Assembly: GCA_021779635.1 (NCBI GenBank)
Contig: JAJYAH010000004.1
Location: forward strand, 1 to 37,128
Length of the DNA stretch: 37,128 nucleotides
DNA from: Pseudomonadota bacterium
Lineage (GTDB): Bacteria; Pseudomonadota; Alphaproteobacteria; Rhizobiales; Xanthobacteraceae
Direction of reading: 5' to 3'
Below are positions 17,725 to 30,183 of the stretch, piece after piece (the first letter of the stretch is position 1; the number at the start of each line of letters is the position of its first letter). A program made the translations under genes and the position numbers. The notes under the pieces were generated by a model that saw only the letters and a program-made list of their open reading frames with translations, made no database searches and was not told the DNA's origin.

Positions 17725-19148
17725 GAGCCCGTTCCTCCAACCGTAATGCGTTCCATCCGCAGCGTCGGCTGGCCGACGCCGACCGGCACGCCCTGACCGT
17801 GCTTGCCGCAGGTACCGATGCCGGTATCCAGCGCGAGGTCGTTGCCGATCATGGTGATCCGGTGCAGGTCGGTCGGCCCGTTGCCGATCAGCATCGCGCC
17901 CTTCAGCGGCGCGCCGACCTTGCCGTTTTCTATCCTGTAGGCCTCGGTGCACTGGAACACGTATTTGCCGGACGTGATGTCGACCTGCCCGCCGCCAAAA
18001 TTCGCGGCATAGATGCCGTTTTTGACCGAGGCCAGAATTTCCGCAGGGTCCCGGCTACCGGCCAGCATGTAGGTGTTGGTCATGCGCGGCATCGGCACAT
18101 GGGCATAATCCTGGCGCCGGCCGTTGCCGGTCGGCTTCATGTTCATCAGCCGGGCGTTCTGCCGATCCTGCATGTAGCCGACCAGGATTCCGTCCTCGAT
18201 CAGCACCGTGCGGTTGGTCGGCGTCCCCTCGTCGTCGATCGACAACGAGCCGCGCCGCGACGCCATGGTGCCGTCATCCACCACGGTGACGCCCTTGGCG
18301 GCAACCTGCTGGCCCATCAGGCCGGCGAAAGCGGAGGTCCGCTTGCGGTTGAAATCGCCTTCGAGCCCGTGTCCGACGGCTTCGTGCAGCATCACGCCGG
18401 GCCAGCCGGCGCCGAGCACCACATCCATTTCGCCGGCGGGCGCGGGGATCGATTCAAGATTGACCAGCGCTTCGCGGATCGCGCCATCGGCGGCCTCGCG
18501 CCAGGCCCTGGTCTCGATGAAGCGCGGATAGCCTTCGCGGCCGCCATAACCCTTGCTGCCGCTTTCCTGGCGATCGCCCTGACCTGCGACGACCGAAATA
18601 TTGACGCGAACCAGCGGGCGGATATCGCGATAGCTCTCGCCGTCCGGGCGGTGGATCTCGACCACCTGCCATGTCGCGCCGAGACTGACCGTGACCTGCC
18701 GTACCCGCGGATCCTTGTCGCGGACATACGCATCGATTTCGGCGAGCAGCTTGACCTTGCTTTCGAAGCCCGGCGCATCCAGCGGATTGTCGTCGCCATA
18801 GAGCCGCACATTGGTATGCGCAGGTGCCGCCGCGAATGTCCCGCTGTAGCCGCCGCGCACCGCTGCGACCGCGTCGGCGGCGCGGATCAGCGCCGGCAGC
18901 GAGACGTCGGAGGAGTGGGCGTAGCCCACCGCGTCATCCTTCACGGCGCGCAAGCCGAAACCCTGTGAGGTGTCGTAGGTCGCCTGTTTCAGCCGCCCAT
19001 TGTCGAACATCAGCGCTTCGCTCTGGCTGTATTCCAGAAACAATTCGCCGTCGTCGGCGCCGGACAGGCTCCGCGCCAGCTCGTTGCGCACCGAATCGCG
19101 ATCGAGGTTGGCGCGGTCGAGCAGGGAGGTCGTGGCGGGATTGGTCAT
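17721..19148 (-). CDS. tldD: TldD family metalloprotease
   Basis: 475 residues. The zinc motif is HEAVGH at 255-260 (His255, Glu256, His260), and the C-terminal TCGKHGQGVPVG carries the third ligand cysteine. N-terminal D-D-G-E-L-F-L-E-Y and S-Q-G-F-G-L-R-A are the domain shared with PmbA/TldE. TldD with TldE degrades unfolded peptides and matures peptide antibiotics; tldE is not in this window. ATG at 19148 has GGAG spaced 6 nt upstream; more upstream in-frame codons run into repeat DNA. First gene of a coupled pair with lepB. Confidence 0.94.
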   Translation of the reverse strand: MTNPATTSLLDRANLDRDSVRNELARSLSGADDGELFLEYSQSEALMFDNGRLKQATYDTSQGFGLRAVKDDAVGYAHSSDVSLPALIRAADAVAAVRGGYSGTFAAAPAHTNVRLYGDDNPLDAPGFESKVKLLAEIDAYVRDKDPRVRQVTVSLGATWQVVEIHRPDGESYRDIRPLVRVNISVVAGQGDRQESGSKGYGGREGYPRFIETRAWREAADGAIREALVNLESIPAPAGEMDVVLGAGWPGVMLHEAVGHGLEGDFNRKRTSAFAGLMGQQVAAKGVTVVDDGTMASRRGSLSIDDEGTPTNRTVLIEDGILVGYMQDRQNARLMNMKPTGNGRRQDYAHVPMPRMTNTYMLAGSRDPAEILASVKNGIYAANFGGGQVDITSGKYVFQCTEAYRIENGKVGAPLKGAMLIGNGPTDLHRITMIGNDLALDTGIGTCGKHGQGVPVGVGQPTLRMERITVGGTGS

Positions 19149-19169
19149 GAAAACTCCGGACTTTCTCTT

Positions 19170-19300
19170 GTCGTCCCAGCGAAGGCGAGAACCCATAATC
19201 ACAGGTTCCGATACTTAAGCCCACACTCGCCAGAACTCATCTTACAACACGGTAACCTGTGGTTATGGGTCCCGGCTTGCGCTTGCCTGGCCGGGACGAC
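19170..19300. repeat. Inverted repeat flanking a short spacer, upstream of tldD
   Basis: Arms about 19170-19206 and 19254-19300 are largely complementary: GTCGTCCC ... ACCCATAATCACAGGTT faces AACCTGTGGTTATGGGT ... GGGACGAC. The arms are imperfect, the downstream arm being longer. Repeats with this CCTGTGGTTATGGGTCCCGG wording are, from memory, widespread in Bradyrhizobium. Confidence 0.6.
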
Positions 19301-19383
19301 GATGACGGAAGATAGTCACGGTCGCTGGGAAAAGGGAGATCTGCCAGGGCTGGCAAGACGCAATGTCTCACGCCGGCCTGGTC

Positions 19384-19989
19384 TCACGGCAGCTTGTCAT
19401 ACCCCTCGCCAAGCCCGTTCAGGCTCAGCGGGAAGCCGATGCCCTCTTCGGGGGTCTCGAAGATGATGAAGGTCGCGGTCTTGGCGCTGCGCAGCTGGCC
19501 CAGGAGCTTGTCGTCCATCACAACTTCGGCAACGCAGCCATTGGGCAGGCAGCGCACGAAGCCGGCGCGGCCGACATCGACATTGTCGAGCTTCAGCCCA
19601 AGTCCGGACGGCAGCAGCACGCCGAGCGGCGCCACCACCCGCATCAATTTGCTCTTCTGGTCGGCGGTCTTGAGCACGATGACGGTGAGGCCGGCATTTG
19701 AGCGGTCTTCAGCTACCACGCTCTGGATCAGGGCGCATTGCTCGGTTTGGGCACCGGGCGGGGTGTCGCAGCGAATCTGCCAGTCGCCATGGACCGAGCG
19801 CACCGCGCCCTGGGCGCTGGCGGAAGCGGTCAGGCCGAGAAAAAAGCTCAAGAAAAACGTCAGGAAAACCCCGATGGCCACGCCGCCCGGCGCAAAACGG
19901 CCGCTCAGCCCAAGACGATCGCCCAGCGCGCGGCCGCCGCGGCCCGCGGCACGGCTCGGCTGGTCTTTCGAAGGCCCTGTCCGGGTCAT
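19384..19989 (-). CDS. Invasion-associated locus B (IalB) family protein
   Basis: 201 residues from ATG 19989 (GGAAGG just upstream; a farther in-frame ATG would add 14). A long basic leader precedes a hydrophobic signal segment (GVFLTFFLSFFLGLTASASA), cleaved near residue 60. The mature part begins VHGDWQIRCDTPPGAQTEQC, the IalB signature, and includes a second cysteine pair in FVRCLPNGCVAEV. The family was named in Bartonella; in free-living rhizobia it is a periplasmic protein of unknown role. Monocistronic, divergent from the cta operon. Confidence 0.88.
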   Translation of the reverse strand: MTRTGPSKDQPSRAAGRGGRALGDRLGLSGRFAPGGVAIGVFLTFFLSFFLGLTASASAQGAVRSVHGDWQIRCDTPPGAQTEQCALIQSVVAEDRSNAGLTVIVLKTADQKSKLMRVVAPLGVLLPSGLGLKLDNVDVGRAGFVRCLPNGCVAEVVMDDKLLGQLRSAKTATFIIFETPEEGIGFPLSLNGLGEGYDKLP

Positions 19990-20423
19990 CCTTCCAGTAT
20001 TCCCCCTTGGCAAAGTCGGTTCGAACATTGGATTGATACGGCAATGACGGCGCCTTGAAGGCAATCCCGGGATGGCCGCGCCGTCGTCGCGAATCAGGTT
20101 CCTGTGGAACACGCCATCAGTGCCTACAACGGGCAATTCGCCTGTCAAGCGCAGGCCGGCGGCAAATTTGAAGGTTTCTGCTGATTTCATGAGAAAATGT
20201 GGCCGCTGGAGAATAGCCGTCGCCACTTCGCCCTGCGCCGTACTACTGCATTGCGAGAGGCGTCGAATTATGGTTTGAGAGGCTGGATTTCGACGCGTTC
20301 TAACGATCCGGCCTAGGTGCTTCAAAAGTACTTCCCGTGGCCGTTTGTCAGGGGGCGGATCGTGCAGCATCTCTCGCCGTCCGGCGAAATGCTTTGGGGT
20401 TCTATTAAGGGAGCGCGAGCGGC
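19990..20423. promoter_or_regulatory. Intergenic region upstream of the aa3 oxidase operon
   Basis: 434 nt between the divergent ialB and ctaC genes. Short open frames on both strands lack ribosome sites and family resemblance. It must contain the cta promoter, but I see no convincing -35/-10 pair, operator or hairpin. AAGGGAG at 20408-20414 is the likely ctaC ribosome site. Confidence 0.4.
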
Positions 20424-21282
20424 ATGAAGATGTCGAAGGGCCAGATAGGCCGCCGGTTGCTGGGTTTAGCGGTTGTTGGAGCGGCGCTGGTGACAGCCGG
20501 CGGGACCGCATTCGCCGAATTGGGGCAGCCCGCGCCCTGGGAATACAAGCTGCAGGGATCGGCCACGCAGGTGATGGACGACATCACCTCGTTCCATAAC
20601 TGGTTGCTGATCACGATCACGCTCATCACGCTGTTCGTTCTGGTGCTGCTGGCGATCATCGCGCTGAGGTTCAACGCCAAGGCCAATCCGGTCCCGTCCA
20701 GGACCACCCACAACACCCTGATCGAGGTCGCCTGGACCCTGATCCCGGTGCTGATCCTGGTGGCCATCGCGGTGCCGTCGTTCCGGCTCCTGTTTCTGGA
20801 GCTCGACATTCCGAAGGCCGATCTGACCATCAAGGCGACCGGCAAGCAGTGGTACTGGAGCTACGCCTATCCCGATAACGGCAAGTTCGAATTTGATTCC
20901 CTGCTGGCGTGCGATGAAACGCGCCTGAAGTGCCAGCAGCCGCGGTTGCTGACGGTCGATAATGAGTTGGTGGTCCCCGTCAACAAGGTGGTCCGGATCG
21001 AGACCACCGGCGCCGACGTCATCCATTCCTTCGCGGTGCCGGCATTCGGCATCAAGATTGACGCGATTCCCGGCCGCCTCAACGAGACCTGGTTCAAGGC
21101 CACCAAGCTCGGCATGTTCTACGGCCAGTGCTCGGAACTGTGCGGCAAGGACCACGCCTACATGCCGATCGCGGTGCATGTGGTGAGCGATCAGGACTTC
21201 GCAGCCTGGGTTGAGACCGCGAAGAAGAAATTTGCGGCCAACCCGGCGAACGCGTTCGCCTCGGCGGCCGAAGCCGCGCATT

Positions 21283-21284
<2 letters not shown>
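20424..21284 (+). CDS. ctaC: Cytochrome c oxidase subunit II (aa3 type)
   Basis: 286 residues. Signal peptide ending near TAFAE; two transmembrane helices (LLITITLITLFVLVLLAIIA and TLIPVLILVAIAVPSFRLLF); then a periplasmic cupredoxin domain. The binuclear CuA ligands are all present: His201, Cys236, Glu238, Cys240, His244 and Met247 (QCSELCGKDHAYM). The aromatic electron entry QWYWSYAYPD is intact. It takes electrons from cytochrome c and passes them to subunit I. No fused cytochrome c domain is present, so it is the plain aa3 form. First gene of the ctaC-D-B-coxF-G-E operon. Confidence 0.96.
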
Positions 21285-23020
<1,736 letters not shown>

Positions 23021-23082
23021 GATCATGATCCGGAAAAGTGGGCGCCGGCTTTTCGAAAAGATCATGCTCAAACAAAGAGATT
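23021..23082. repeat. REP-like repeat abutting the ctaD stop
   Basis: The stretch starts GATCATGATCCGGAAAAGTG one base after the ctaD stop and includes CTTTTCGAAAAG and GATCATGCTC. I recall this wording as one of the most abundant intergenic repeats of Rhizobiales. It shows an internal inverted layout (TTTTCGAAAA). Confidence 0.65.
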
Positions 23083-23083
23083 A

Positions 23084-23112
23084 GGTCATGATCCGATCAT
23101 CGGATCATGACC
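23084..23112. repeat. 29-bp near-perfect palindrome, ctaD-ctaB gap
   Basis: GGTCATGATCCGAT (23084-23097) and its exact complement (23099-23112) flank a single central base. On RNA this could fold only with a few pairs opened at the centre; on DNA it could be a dimer site or cruciform. It lies inside the oxidase operon, 39 nt before the ctaB start. Confidence 0.75.
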
Positions 23113-23150
23113 GAGGGAAGCGAGACCTCCTTTAGGAAACGAGACCTGCC

Positions 23151-24104
23151 GTGTCGGTTGTCGATCACAACGCCGTCGATCTGTCGGCGAGAATTTCGGA
23201 AGTTCGGATTTCCGAGGCCGAGGTTGCGGACTATATCGCGCTGCTAAAGCCGCGGGTGATGTCGCTTGTGATCTTTACCGCGCTGGTCGGTCTGGTGATC
23301 GCGCCGGGCCACGTCCATCCGGTGCTGGCATTCACCTCGATCCTTTGCATCGCGGTCGGCGCCGGCGCCTCCGGCGCGCTGAACATGTGGTACGAGGGCG
23401 ATATCGACGCCCTGATGTCGCGCACCGCCAACCGGCCGATTCCGCGTGGACGCATCACCCGGCCGGAAGCGCTGGCGTTCGGAATGACGCTGGCGTTTTT
23501 CTCGGTGGTGACGCTGGGCATCCTGGTCAACTGGATCGCCGGCGCGCTGCTCGCCTTCACGATCTTCTTCTATGTCGTGATCTATACCATGGCGCTGAAA
23601 CGCTGGACCGCGCAGAACATCGTGATCGGCGGCGCCGCCGGCGCGCTGCCGCCGGTGGTGGCATGGGCGGCGGCGACCGGCTCACTGTCGGTCGAGCCGC
23701 TGCTGCTGTTTCTGATCATCTTCTTCTGGACCCCGCCGCATTTCTGGGCGCTGGCGCTGTTTCGCTCCGACGACTACGCCCGCGCCGGGGTGCCGATGCT
23801 GCCGGTGGTGGCCGGTCCCGACGCCACCCGGCTTCAGATCCTGCTCTATACCATCGTGCTGGTCGCGGTCGCCTTCGCGCCGTGGCCGCTCGGCTATTTC
23901 GATGCGGTTTACGGCGTGACCTCGCTGGTTCTCGGCGCCGGCATGCTGACGCTCGCCATCAACGTCTACCGGCGCCGCGTCGGCAGCGAGGCGGCGCGCG
24001 CGACGCGAAGGCTGTTTGCATTCTCCATCCTTTATCTGTTCGCATTGTTCGCGACCCTGCTGCTCGAGGTCGTCGTCCATGCGCTCGTGCCGTCGATCTG
24101 GTAG
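23151..24104 (+). CDS. ctaB: Protohaem IX farnesyltransferase (haem O synthase)
   Basis: 317 residues from a GTG, ribosome site GGAAACGAG. UbiA-type prenyltransferase with about nine transmembrane helices. The prenyl-diphosphate/Mg site is N78[18 protein letters not shown] (Asp84, Asp86, Arg91) and the second conserved cytoplasmic loop lies around [14 protein letters not shown] and [12 protein letters not shown]. It attaches farnesyl to haem B to make haem O, precursor of haem A for CtaD. Its position in the oxidase operon matches that role. Haem A synthase (ctaA) is not in the window. Confidence 0.95.
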   Translation: MSVVDHNAVDLSARISEVRISEAEVADYIALLKPRVMSLVIFTALVGLVIAPGHVHPVLAFTSILCIAVGAGASGALNMWYEGDIDALMSRTANRPIPRGRITRPEALAFGMTLAFFSVVTLGILVNWIAGALLAFTIFFYVVIYTMALKRWTAQNIVIGGAAGALPPVVAWAAATGSLSVEPLLLFLIIFFWTPPHFWALALFRSDDYARAGVPMLPVVAGPDATRLQILLYTIVLVAVAFAPWPLGYFDAVYGVTSLVLGAGMLTLAINVYRRRVGSEAARATRRLFAFSILYLFALFATLLLEVVVHALVPSIW

Positions 24105-24122
24105 GGGGCGCATGGCGAGCGG

Positions 24123-24287
24123 ATGGACAACAAGCCGAAGCCGAATGGAATCGTCCTCACCGAGGCGCAGCAGAAGAGCCGACGTCAGCGTTCGATCGCC
24201 ATCGCGCTGGCGCTCGGCGTCCTGGTCGTGCTGTTTTTCGCGGTCACCATGGTCAAGGGGCCGGCCGTGCTCGTGCGGCCACTATGA
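24123..24287 (+). CDS. coxF: CoxF-type small membrane protein
   Basis: 54 residues, too short for most gene-length cut-offs. MDNKPKPNGIVLTEAQQKSR is a charged cytoplasmic N-terminus; ALALGVLVVLFFAVTMVKG is one transmembrane helix; and a short tail follows (PAVLVRPL). Similar proteins sit between ctaB and ctaG in rhizobial aa3 operons and are called CoxF; function unproven, presumed oxidase assembly. It starts 18 nt after ctaB and its stop is 32 nt before ctaG. The name rests on position and character only. Confidence 0.8.
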   Translation: MDNKPKPNGIVLTEAQQKSRRQRSIAIALALGVLVVLFFAVTMVKGPAVLVRPL

Positions 24288-24319
24288 CCGGAACAGTGTG
24301 ATCGGGTGATGTGATCGAG

Positions 24320-24985
24320 ATGGAGAATGAACCGACGATGCCGCAACAGCCGGCCGCCAGCCAGAAGACAGCCGTCCCGCGACGCGAATCAGGCTCGCGC
24401 CGCGGGCTGGGTCGCGATGCGATGGTGGCGGCGACCTGCGGCTTCGTCGTGGTGCTGATGGTCGGCGCGTCCTATGCGGCGGTGCCGTTCTACAACTGGT
24501 TCTGTCGCGCCACCGGCTTCAACGGCACCACCCAGGTCGCGACCGCGGCGCCGACTTCCGCGCCGCTGGCGCGCAAGATCGCGGTGCGCTTCGATTCCAA
24601 TGTCGCCGGCGGGCTGCCGTGGAAATTCGAGCCGGAAAAGACTGAAATCGAGATCAGGATCGGTGAGGTGGTCACCGTCTATTATACCGTGACCAATCAA
24701 TCGGCGCGGACCACCACCGGGCAGGCGGCCTATAATGTGGCGCCGCTGACGGTCGGCAAGTATTTCCAGAAGATCAACTGCTTCTGCTTCACCGAACAGA
24801 CCATGGCGCCCGGCGAAACCCGGCAGATGGCGGTGGTGTTTTATGTCGACCCTTCGGTGGTCGAGGACAGCGACAATGACGACCTGAACACCATTACCCT
24901 GTCCTATACCTTCTATCCCGTGCGCGAGCCGGCGGCCAAACCGCTGGCGGCGAGCGAGCCGGACAAGGCCAAGGGAAACTTATGA
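24320..24985 (+). CDS. ctaG: Cytochrome c oxidase assembly protein CtaG (Cox11 type)
   Basis: 221 residues from ATG 24320; GTG 24311 in frame would add three. A single transmembrane helix ([20 protein letters not shown]) anchors a periplasmic beta domain. The copper-binding pair is Cys154 and Cys156 in INCFCFTEQ, diagnostic of Cox11/CtaG, which loads CuB of subunit [12 protein letters not shown] and FYVDP are conserved neighbours. Fully consistent with operon position between coxF and ctaE. A 13-nt tandem duplication spans its stop codon, adding nothing to the product. Confidence 0.94.
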   Translation: MENEPTMPQQPAASQKTAVPRRESGSRRGLGRDAMVAATCGFVVVLMVGASYAAVPFYNWFCRATGFNGTTQVATAAPTSAPLARKIAVRFDSNVAGGLPWKFEPEKTEIEIRIGEVVTVYYTVTNQSARTTTGQAAYNVAPLTVGKYFQKINCFCFTEQTMAPGETRQMAVVFYVDPSVVEDSDNDDLNTITLSYTFYPVREPAAKPLAASEPDKAKGNL

Positions 24986-24999
24986 GCGAAACTTATGAG
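24975..24999. repeat. Tandem duplication at the ctaG stop codon
   Basis: GAAACTTATGAG occurs at 24975-24986 and again at 24988-24999, 13 nt apart, and GGAAAC follows. The first copy contains the ctaG stop TGA. Confidence 0.7.
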
Positions 25000-25070
25000 G
25001 GAAACCTGGCCTCCGCCCGCCGCTATCCCTGATCGCGCGGACCCTGAGAATTGATTTTTGAGACAAAGCC

Positions 25071-25089
25071 GTGCCGAATGGTACGGCAC
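25071..25089. other. Small hairpin before ctaE
   Basis: GTGCCG (25071-25076) pairs with CGGCAC (25084-25089) around a 7-nt loop. It ends 19 nt before the ctaE ATG, next to the GGAG ribosome site, and could tune translation or protect an mRNA 5' end. Confidence 0.4.
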
Positions 25090-25108
25090 CGCTAACGGAG
25101 AGACCGCA

Positions 25109-25963
25109 ATGGCTACGGCGCAAGTCAAGCAACACGACTACCACCTCGTCGATCCGAGTCCGTGGCCGATCGTCGGCTCCGTCTCGGCGTTCATCATGGC
25201 GGTCGGCGCGATCACCTGGATGCATCATCTCACGTCGGCGGCGCCGATCATTTTCGGCATCGGCACCATCGGCGTGCTCTACACCATGGCAAGCTGGTGG
25301 GCGGATGTGATCCGCGAGGCGCAGTACAAGGGCGACCACACTCGCGTGGTGCAGATCAGCCATCGCTACGGCATGATCCTGTTCATCGCTTCCGAGGTGA
25401 TGTTCTTCGTTGCCTGGTTCTGGGCGTTCTTCAACTCGGCGCTGTTTCCCGGGGATCCCGTTCATGCCACCCGCGATGCGCTGTTCGGTGGGGTGTGGCC
25501 GCCGAAGGGCATCGAGGCCTTCGATCCCTGGCATCTGCCGCTGCTGAATACGCTATTGCTGTTGACCTCGGGCACCACGGTGACCTGGGCGCATCACGCG
25601 CTGCTCGAGAACGACCGCCAGGGCCTGAAATACGGCTTGATCCTCACCGTCCTGCTCGGCGCCTGCTTCACCTGCGTGCAGGCTTATGAATACAGCCACG
25701 CCGCGTTCGCCTTCTCGGGCAACATCTATGGCGCGACCTTCTTCATGGCCACCGGCTTCCACGGCTTTCATGTGCTGGTCGGCACCATTTTCCTGATCGT
25801 GTGCCTCGCCCGTGCCTATGCCGGCCAGTTCAGCCCGACCCAGCACCTCGGCTTCGAGTTCGCCGCCTGGTACTGGCACTTCGTTGACGTGGTGTGGCTG
25901 TTCCTGTTCGTCTGCATCTATGTCTGGGGCACGGGCGGCGGCCGCCTGGTGGGCGCCGAGTAG
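25109..25963 (+). CDS. ctaE: Cytochrome c oxidase subunit III (aa3 type)
   Basis: 284 residues from ATG 25109 (ribosome site GGAG). Seven transmembrane helices, with the conserved segments [57 protein letters not shown] and [17 protein letters not shown]; the glutamate in ASEVMFF and the lipid-binding histidines are kept. Subunit III stabilises proton pumping in the core complex. It ends the ctaCDB-coxF-ctaG-ctaE operon; a strong terminator begins 19 nt after the stop. Confidence 0.96.
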   Translation: MATAQVKQHDYHLVDPSPWPIVGSVSAFIMAVGAITWMHHLTSAAPIIFGIGTIGVLYTMASWWADVIREAQYKGDHTRVVQISHRYGMILFIASEVMFFVAWFWAFFNSALFPGDPVHATRDALFGGVWPPKGIEAFDPWHLPLLNTLLLLTSGTTVTWAHHALLENDRQGLKYGLILTVLLGACFTCVQAYEYSHAAFAFSGNIYGATFFMATGFHGFHVLVGTIFLIVCLARAYAGQFSPTQHLGFEFAAWYWHFVDVVWLFLFVCIYVWGTGGGRLVGAE

Positions 25964-25981
25964 CTGGTCGCCACATATGCT

Positions 25982-26014
25982 AAAAGGGGCGGCCGTAACG
26001 GCCGCCCCTTTTTT
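25982..26014 (+). terminator. Strong intrinsic terminator of the cta operon
   Basis: AAAAGGGGCGGCCG (25982-25995), loop TAA, and the exact complement (25999-26012) with a T run to 26014. A 14-bp GC-rich stem followed by U residues is a textbook rho-independent terminator. The A-rich left side makes it active in both directions. Confidence 0.92.
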
Positions 26015-26034
26015 GCTTTTTGAAAGCTTGCGCG

Positions 26035-26424
26035 ATGCCGGATCGGACTTTCCCGACGCTGACCGAAACCGCGCTGCGCGGCCTCGCCTGCCGGTGCCCG
26101 CGCTGCGGCAAGGGCAAACTGTATGCCGGATTCCTGACGCTGCGGCCGAACTGCGAAGCCTGCGGGCTCGACTATGCCTTCATCGACTCCGGCGACGGTC
26201 CTGCGGTCTTCATCATCATGATTGCCGGCGCGATCGTGGTCGGCTGTGCGCTGATCGTCGAGGTCAAGTATCAGCCGCCATTCTGGTTGCACGCAGTGCT
26301 TTGGCTGCCGCTGATTCTGGCGACCACGCTGCTGCCGCTGCGCGCGATGAAGGCGCTGTTGATTGCGCTGCAGTTCCATCACAAGGCCGCCGAAGGCCGG
26401 ATGATCGATCGCGGACCGAAATGA
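26035..26424 (+). CDS. DUF983 family membrane protein
   Basis: 129 residues from ATG 26035. N-terminal zinc-ribbon-like cysteines (CRCPRCGKGKLY ... PNCEACGLDY, two CXXC pairs) are followed by two transmembrane helices (VFIIMIAGAIVVGCALIV and AVLWLPLILATTLLPL). DUF983 genes routinely sit between cta genes and SURF1 in alphaproteobacteria; the function is unknown but an oxidase-assembly link is inferred. It overlaps the SURF1 gene by 4 nt (ATGA). It lies after the terminator, so readthrough or its own promoter must drive it. Confidence 0.88.
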   Translation: MPDRTFPTLTETALRGLACRCPRCGKGKLYAGFLTLRPNCEACGLDYAFIDSGDGPAVFIIMIAGAIVVGCALIVEVKYQPPFWLHAVLWLPLILATTLLPLRAMKALLIALQFHHKAAEGRMIDRGPK

Positions 26425-27203
26425 GCGGGATATCGGGAGGGCGGCGCAACGTCGCCGGCTTCGGCGCCTTCACGCTACTGATGGTGGCGCTGTTCGTGGG
26501 CCTCGGGATATGGCAGTTGCAGCGCCGGATCGAGAAGCATGCCTTGATCGCAGCCCTGACCGAAAGGCTCGCGGCACCACCGCAAGCGCTGCCGCCGGCT
26601 TCGCAGTGGAACAGGCTTGAACCTGTCAGCGACGAATTCCGCCGCGTCCGTTTTGCCGCGACCTATGCGTCCGTCGCGGACGCGATGGTCTACAGTTCCG
26701 GCTCCGCCGTGCGCGGCGATATTTCCGGCCCCGGCACCTGGGCCTTCCTGCCGGTGCAGCTGCCGGATGGAAACACCGTCGTGGTCAATGCCGGCTTCGT
26801 GCAGAACACCATGCAGGACCGCGGCGTTGAGGATCGCGCGGTGACGCGCCTTCTCACCAACGAGCCGGTGATGTTGACCGGCTACATCCGTTTTCCGGAA
26901 GCCGCGGGCGTGCTGACGCCGGCGGAAAATATTGCCAAGCGGCTGTGGTTCACCCGGGACCACCTGGCGATGGCCCGCGCACTGGGATGGGGCGAAGGCG
27001 GCAAGCCGGTAGCGCCGTTCTACATCGACCTTGAGCAGCCGGTACCGTTAAGCGGCGTCCCAAAACCCGGTCCGCTCGAGATCCATCTCAAGGACGATCA
27101 CATGCAATACGCCATCACCTGGTTCGGGCTAGCGATCGCGGTCGTGATGGCGTTCGGGGTGTGGCTGTGGGGACAACGCCGAGCGTCATTATCCCGCGCG
27201 TAG
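26421..27203 (+). CDS. SURF1 family cytochrome oxidase assembly protein
   Basis: 260 residues. Two membrane helices frame a periplasmic domain: N-terminal FGAFTLLMVALFVGLGIWQLQRR (with the family G-x-W-Q-L-x-R) and C-terminal YAITWFGLAIAVVMAFGVWLW. Conserved internal motifs include VVVNAGFVQN (for V-N-R-G-W/F-V), FYID and the terminal HMQYAITWF. SURF1/Shy1 helps insert haem a into subunit I. Coupled to the DUF983 gene by a 4-nt overlap; both complete the oxidase biogenesis set begun at ctaC. Confidence 0.92.
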   Translation: MSGISGGRRNVAGFGAFTLLMVALFVGLGIWQLQRRIEKHALIAALTERLAAPPQALPPASQWNRLEPVSDEFRRVRFAATYASVADAMVYSSGSAVRGDISGPGTWAFLPVQLPDGNTVVVNAGFVQNTMQDRGVEDRAVTRLLTNEPVMLTGYIRFPEAAGVLTPAENIAKRLWFTRDHLAMARALGWGEGGKPVAPFYIDLEQPVPLSGVPKPGPLEIHLKDDHMQYAITWFGLAIAVVMAFGVWLWGQRRASLSRA

Positions 27204-27261
27204 AACTTTCTGCTTCGCATGGCGGGCGCCGCGCCAGTGCACGAGCCGTTCGCGCAGTCTC

Positions 27262-29334
<2,073 letters not shown>

Positions 29335-29390
29335 AGCATGACGAGATTGGATTGATCCGCAAAGTCAACGAAAGCGCGCTTCCTCTCCCA

Positions 29391-29416
29391 CCCAACTCGG
29401 GTTTACCCGAGTTGGG
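29391..29416. terminator. Hairpin between convergent genes
   Basis: CCCAACTCGGG (29391-29401) pairs perfectly with CCCGAGTTGGG (29406-29416), loop TTTA. An 11-bp stem located between the convergent aldo/keto reductase and glycine-zipper genes; no U run on either side, so termination may need Rho. Confidence 0.55.
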
Positions 29417-29436
29417 CATCCGCGGCGCGTAACGAT

Positions 29437-30183
29437 TCAATAGCAGGCGCGGGGGTCGGCGGGAACGTATTGTCCCGAGGGGTAGCGGTAATAGCAGTTG
29501 CCCTGCGCCAGATAATATCCGGGCCTTGAAGCGGCCTGGGCGCCGACGATCGCCCCGGTCACGCCGCCGGCGGCCGCACCGGCGATCACGCCGCCCGGGC
29601 GTCCCGTGAGCAGACCTCCCAGTAACCCGCCGACGATGGCACCTCCAACTGCACTTGCGGCAGGATCCGGTGGCGGAGGCGGTGGCGGCGGCGCGTAGGC
29701 CGCATCTGGCGCATAGGCTCCGGGCGGCGGCGGATACCCGTCAGCGACCGGCGGTGCGTCAGCAGCGTCGTCCATGACCTCGACATCGGACACGTAGGTG
29801 GGCGGACCCTCCATCGGCTGCGGATAGAAGTACCAGGCGCCGCCGACATCCCACCACCAGCCGTCGCGTCCGTTATGGATTTCGTGGTGCCAGCGTCCGC
29901 CCTCCCAGGCGAGACGTCCGTGATAGGAGTGTCCGCCAAAATTGCGCGTGTGGAAATTGCCCCGGGCCATATGGGCGTTCTGCGGCCCGCGGCCCGGCAC
30001 TCCCCCCTGGTGCATGGCGCCCGGCCCCGGCCCCGGATGTGGACCCGGCCGGGCTGCCTGCACTGCGGGCTTGGCGCCGCCTTTGGGCGGCGGACCGTTG
30101 GGCTCCGCCTGCGCGGACAGCGCAAAGGCGGTCACAAGCGATACCAGAGGAAGCATGATCCTAGCGCGTCTGGACGTCTTCAT
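29437..30183 (-). CDS. Glycine-zipper outer-membrane-type protein
   Basis: 248 residues from ATG 30183, ribosome site GGAGGT (an in-frame GTG lies two codons upstream). Signal peptide to about residue 26 (LPLVSLVTAFALSAQA). A proline/glycine/histidine-rich part follows, then an aromatic motif DGWWWDVGGAWYFYPQP, a run of prolines (YAPPPPPPPPDP), and a glycine zipper about 175-215 (VGGAIVGGLLGGLLTG, GGVIAGAAAGGVTGAIVGA). The C-terminus holds tyrosines and two cysteines (GNCYYRYPSGQYVPADPRACY). Such proteins are envelope-associated and small; function unknown. Monocistronic. Confidence 0.8.
   Translation of the reverse strand: MKTSRRARIMLPLVSLVTAFALSAQAEPNGPPPKGGAKPAVQAARPGPHPGPGPGAMHQGGVPGRGPQNAHMARGNFHTRNFGGHSYHGRLAWEGGRWHHEIHNGRDGWWWDVGGAWYFYPQPMEGPPTYVSDVEVMDDAADAPPVADGYPPPPGAYAPDAAYAPPPPPPPPDPAASAVGGAIVGGLLGGLLTGRPGGVIAGAAAGGVTGAIVGAQAASRPGYYLAQGNCYYRYPSGQYVPADPRACY

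Noticed and set aside
20072..20278. 68-codon plus-strand frame upstream of ctaC
   Set aside because: No ribosome site, no conserved motif; likely chance frame in the promoter region.
25071..25089. Riboswitch before ctaE
   Set aside because: Only one short hairpin is visible and no known aptamer core; kept as a simple hairpin.
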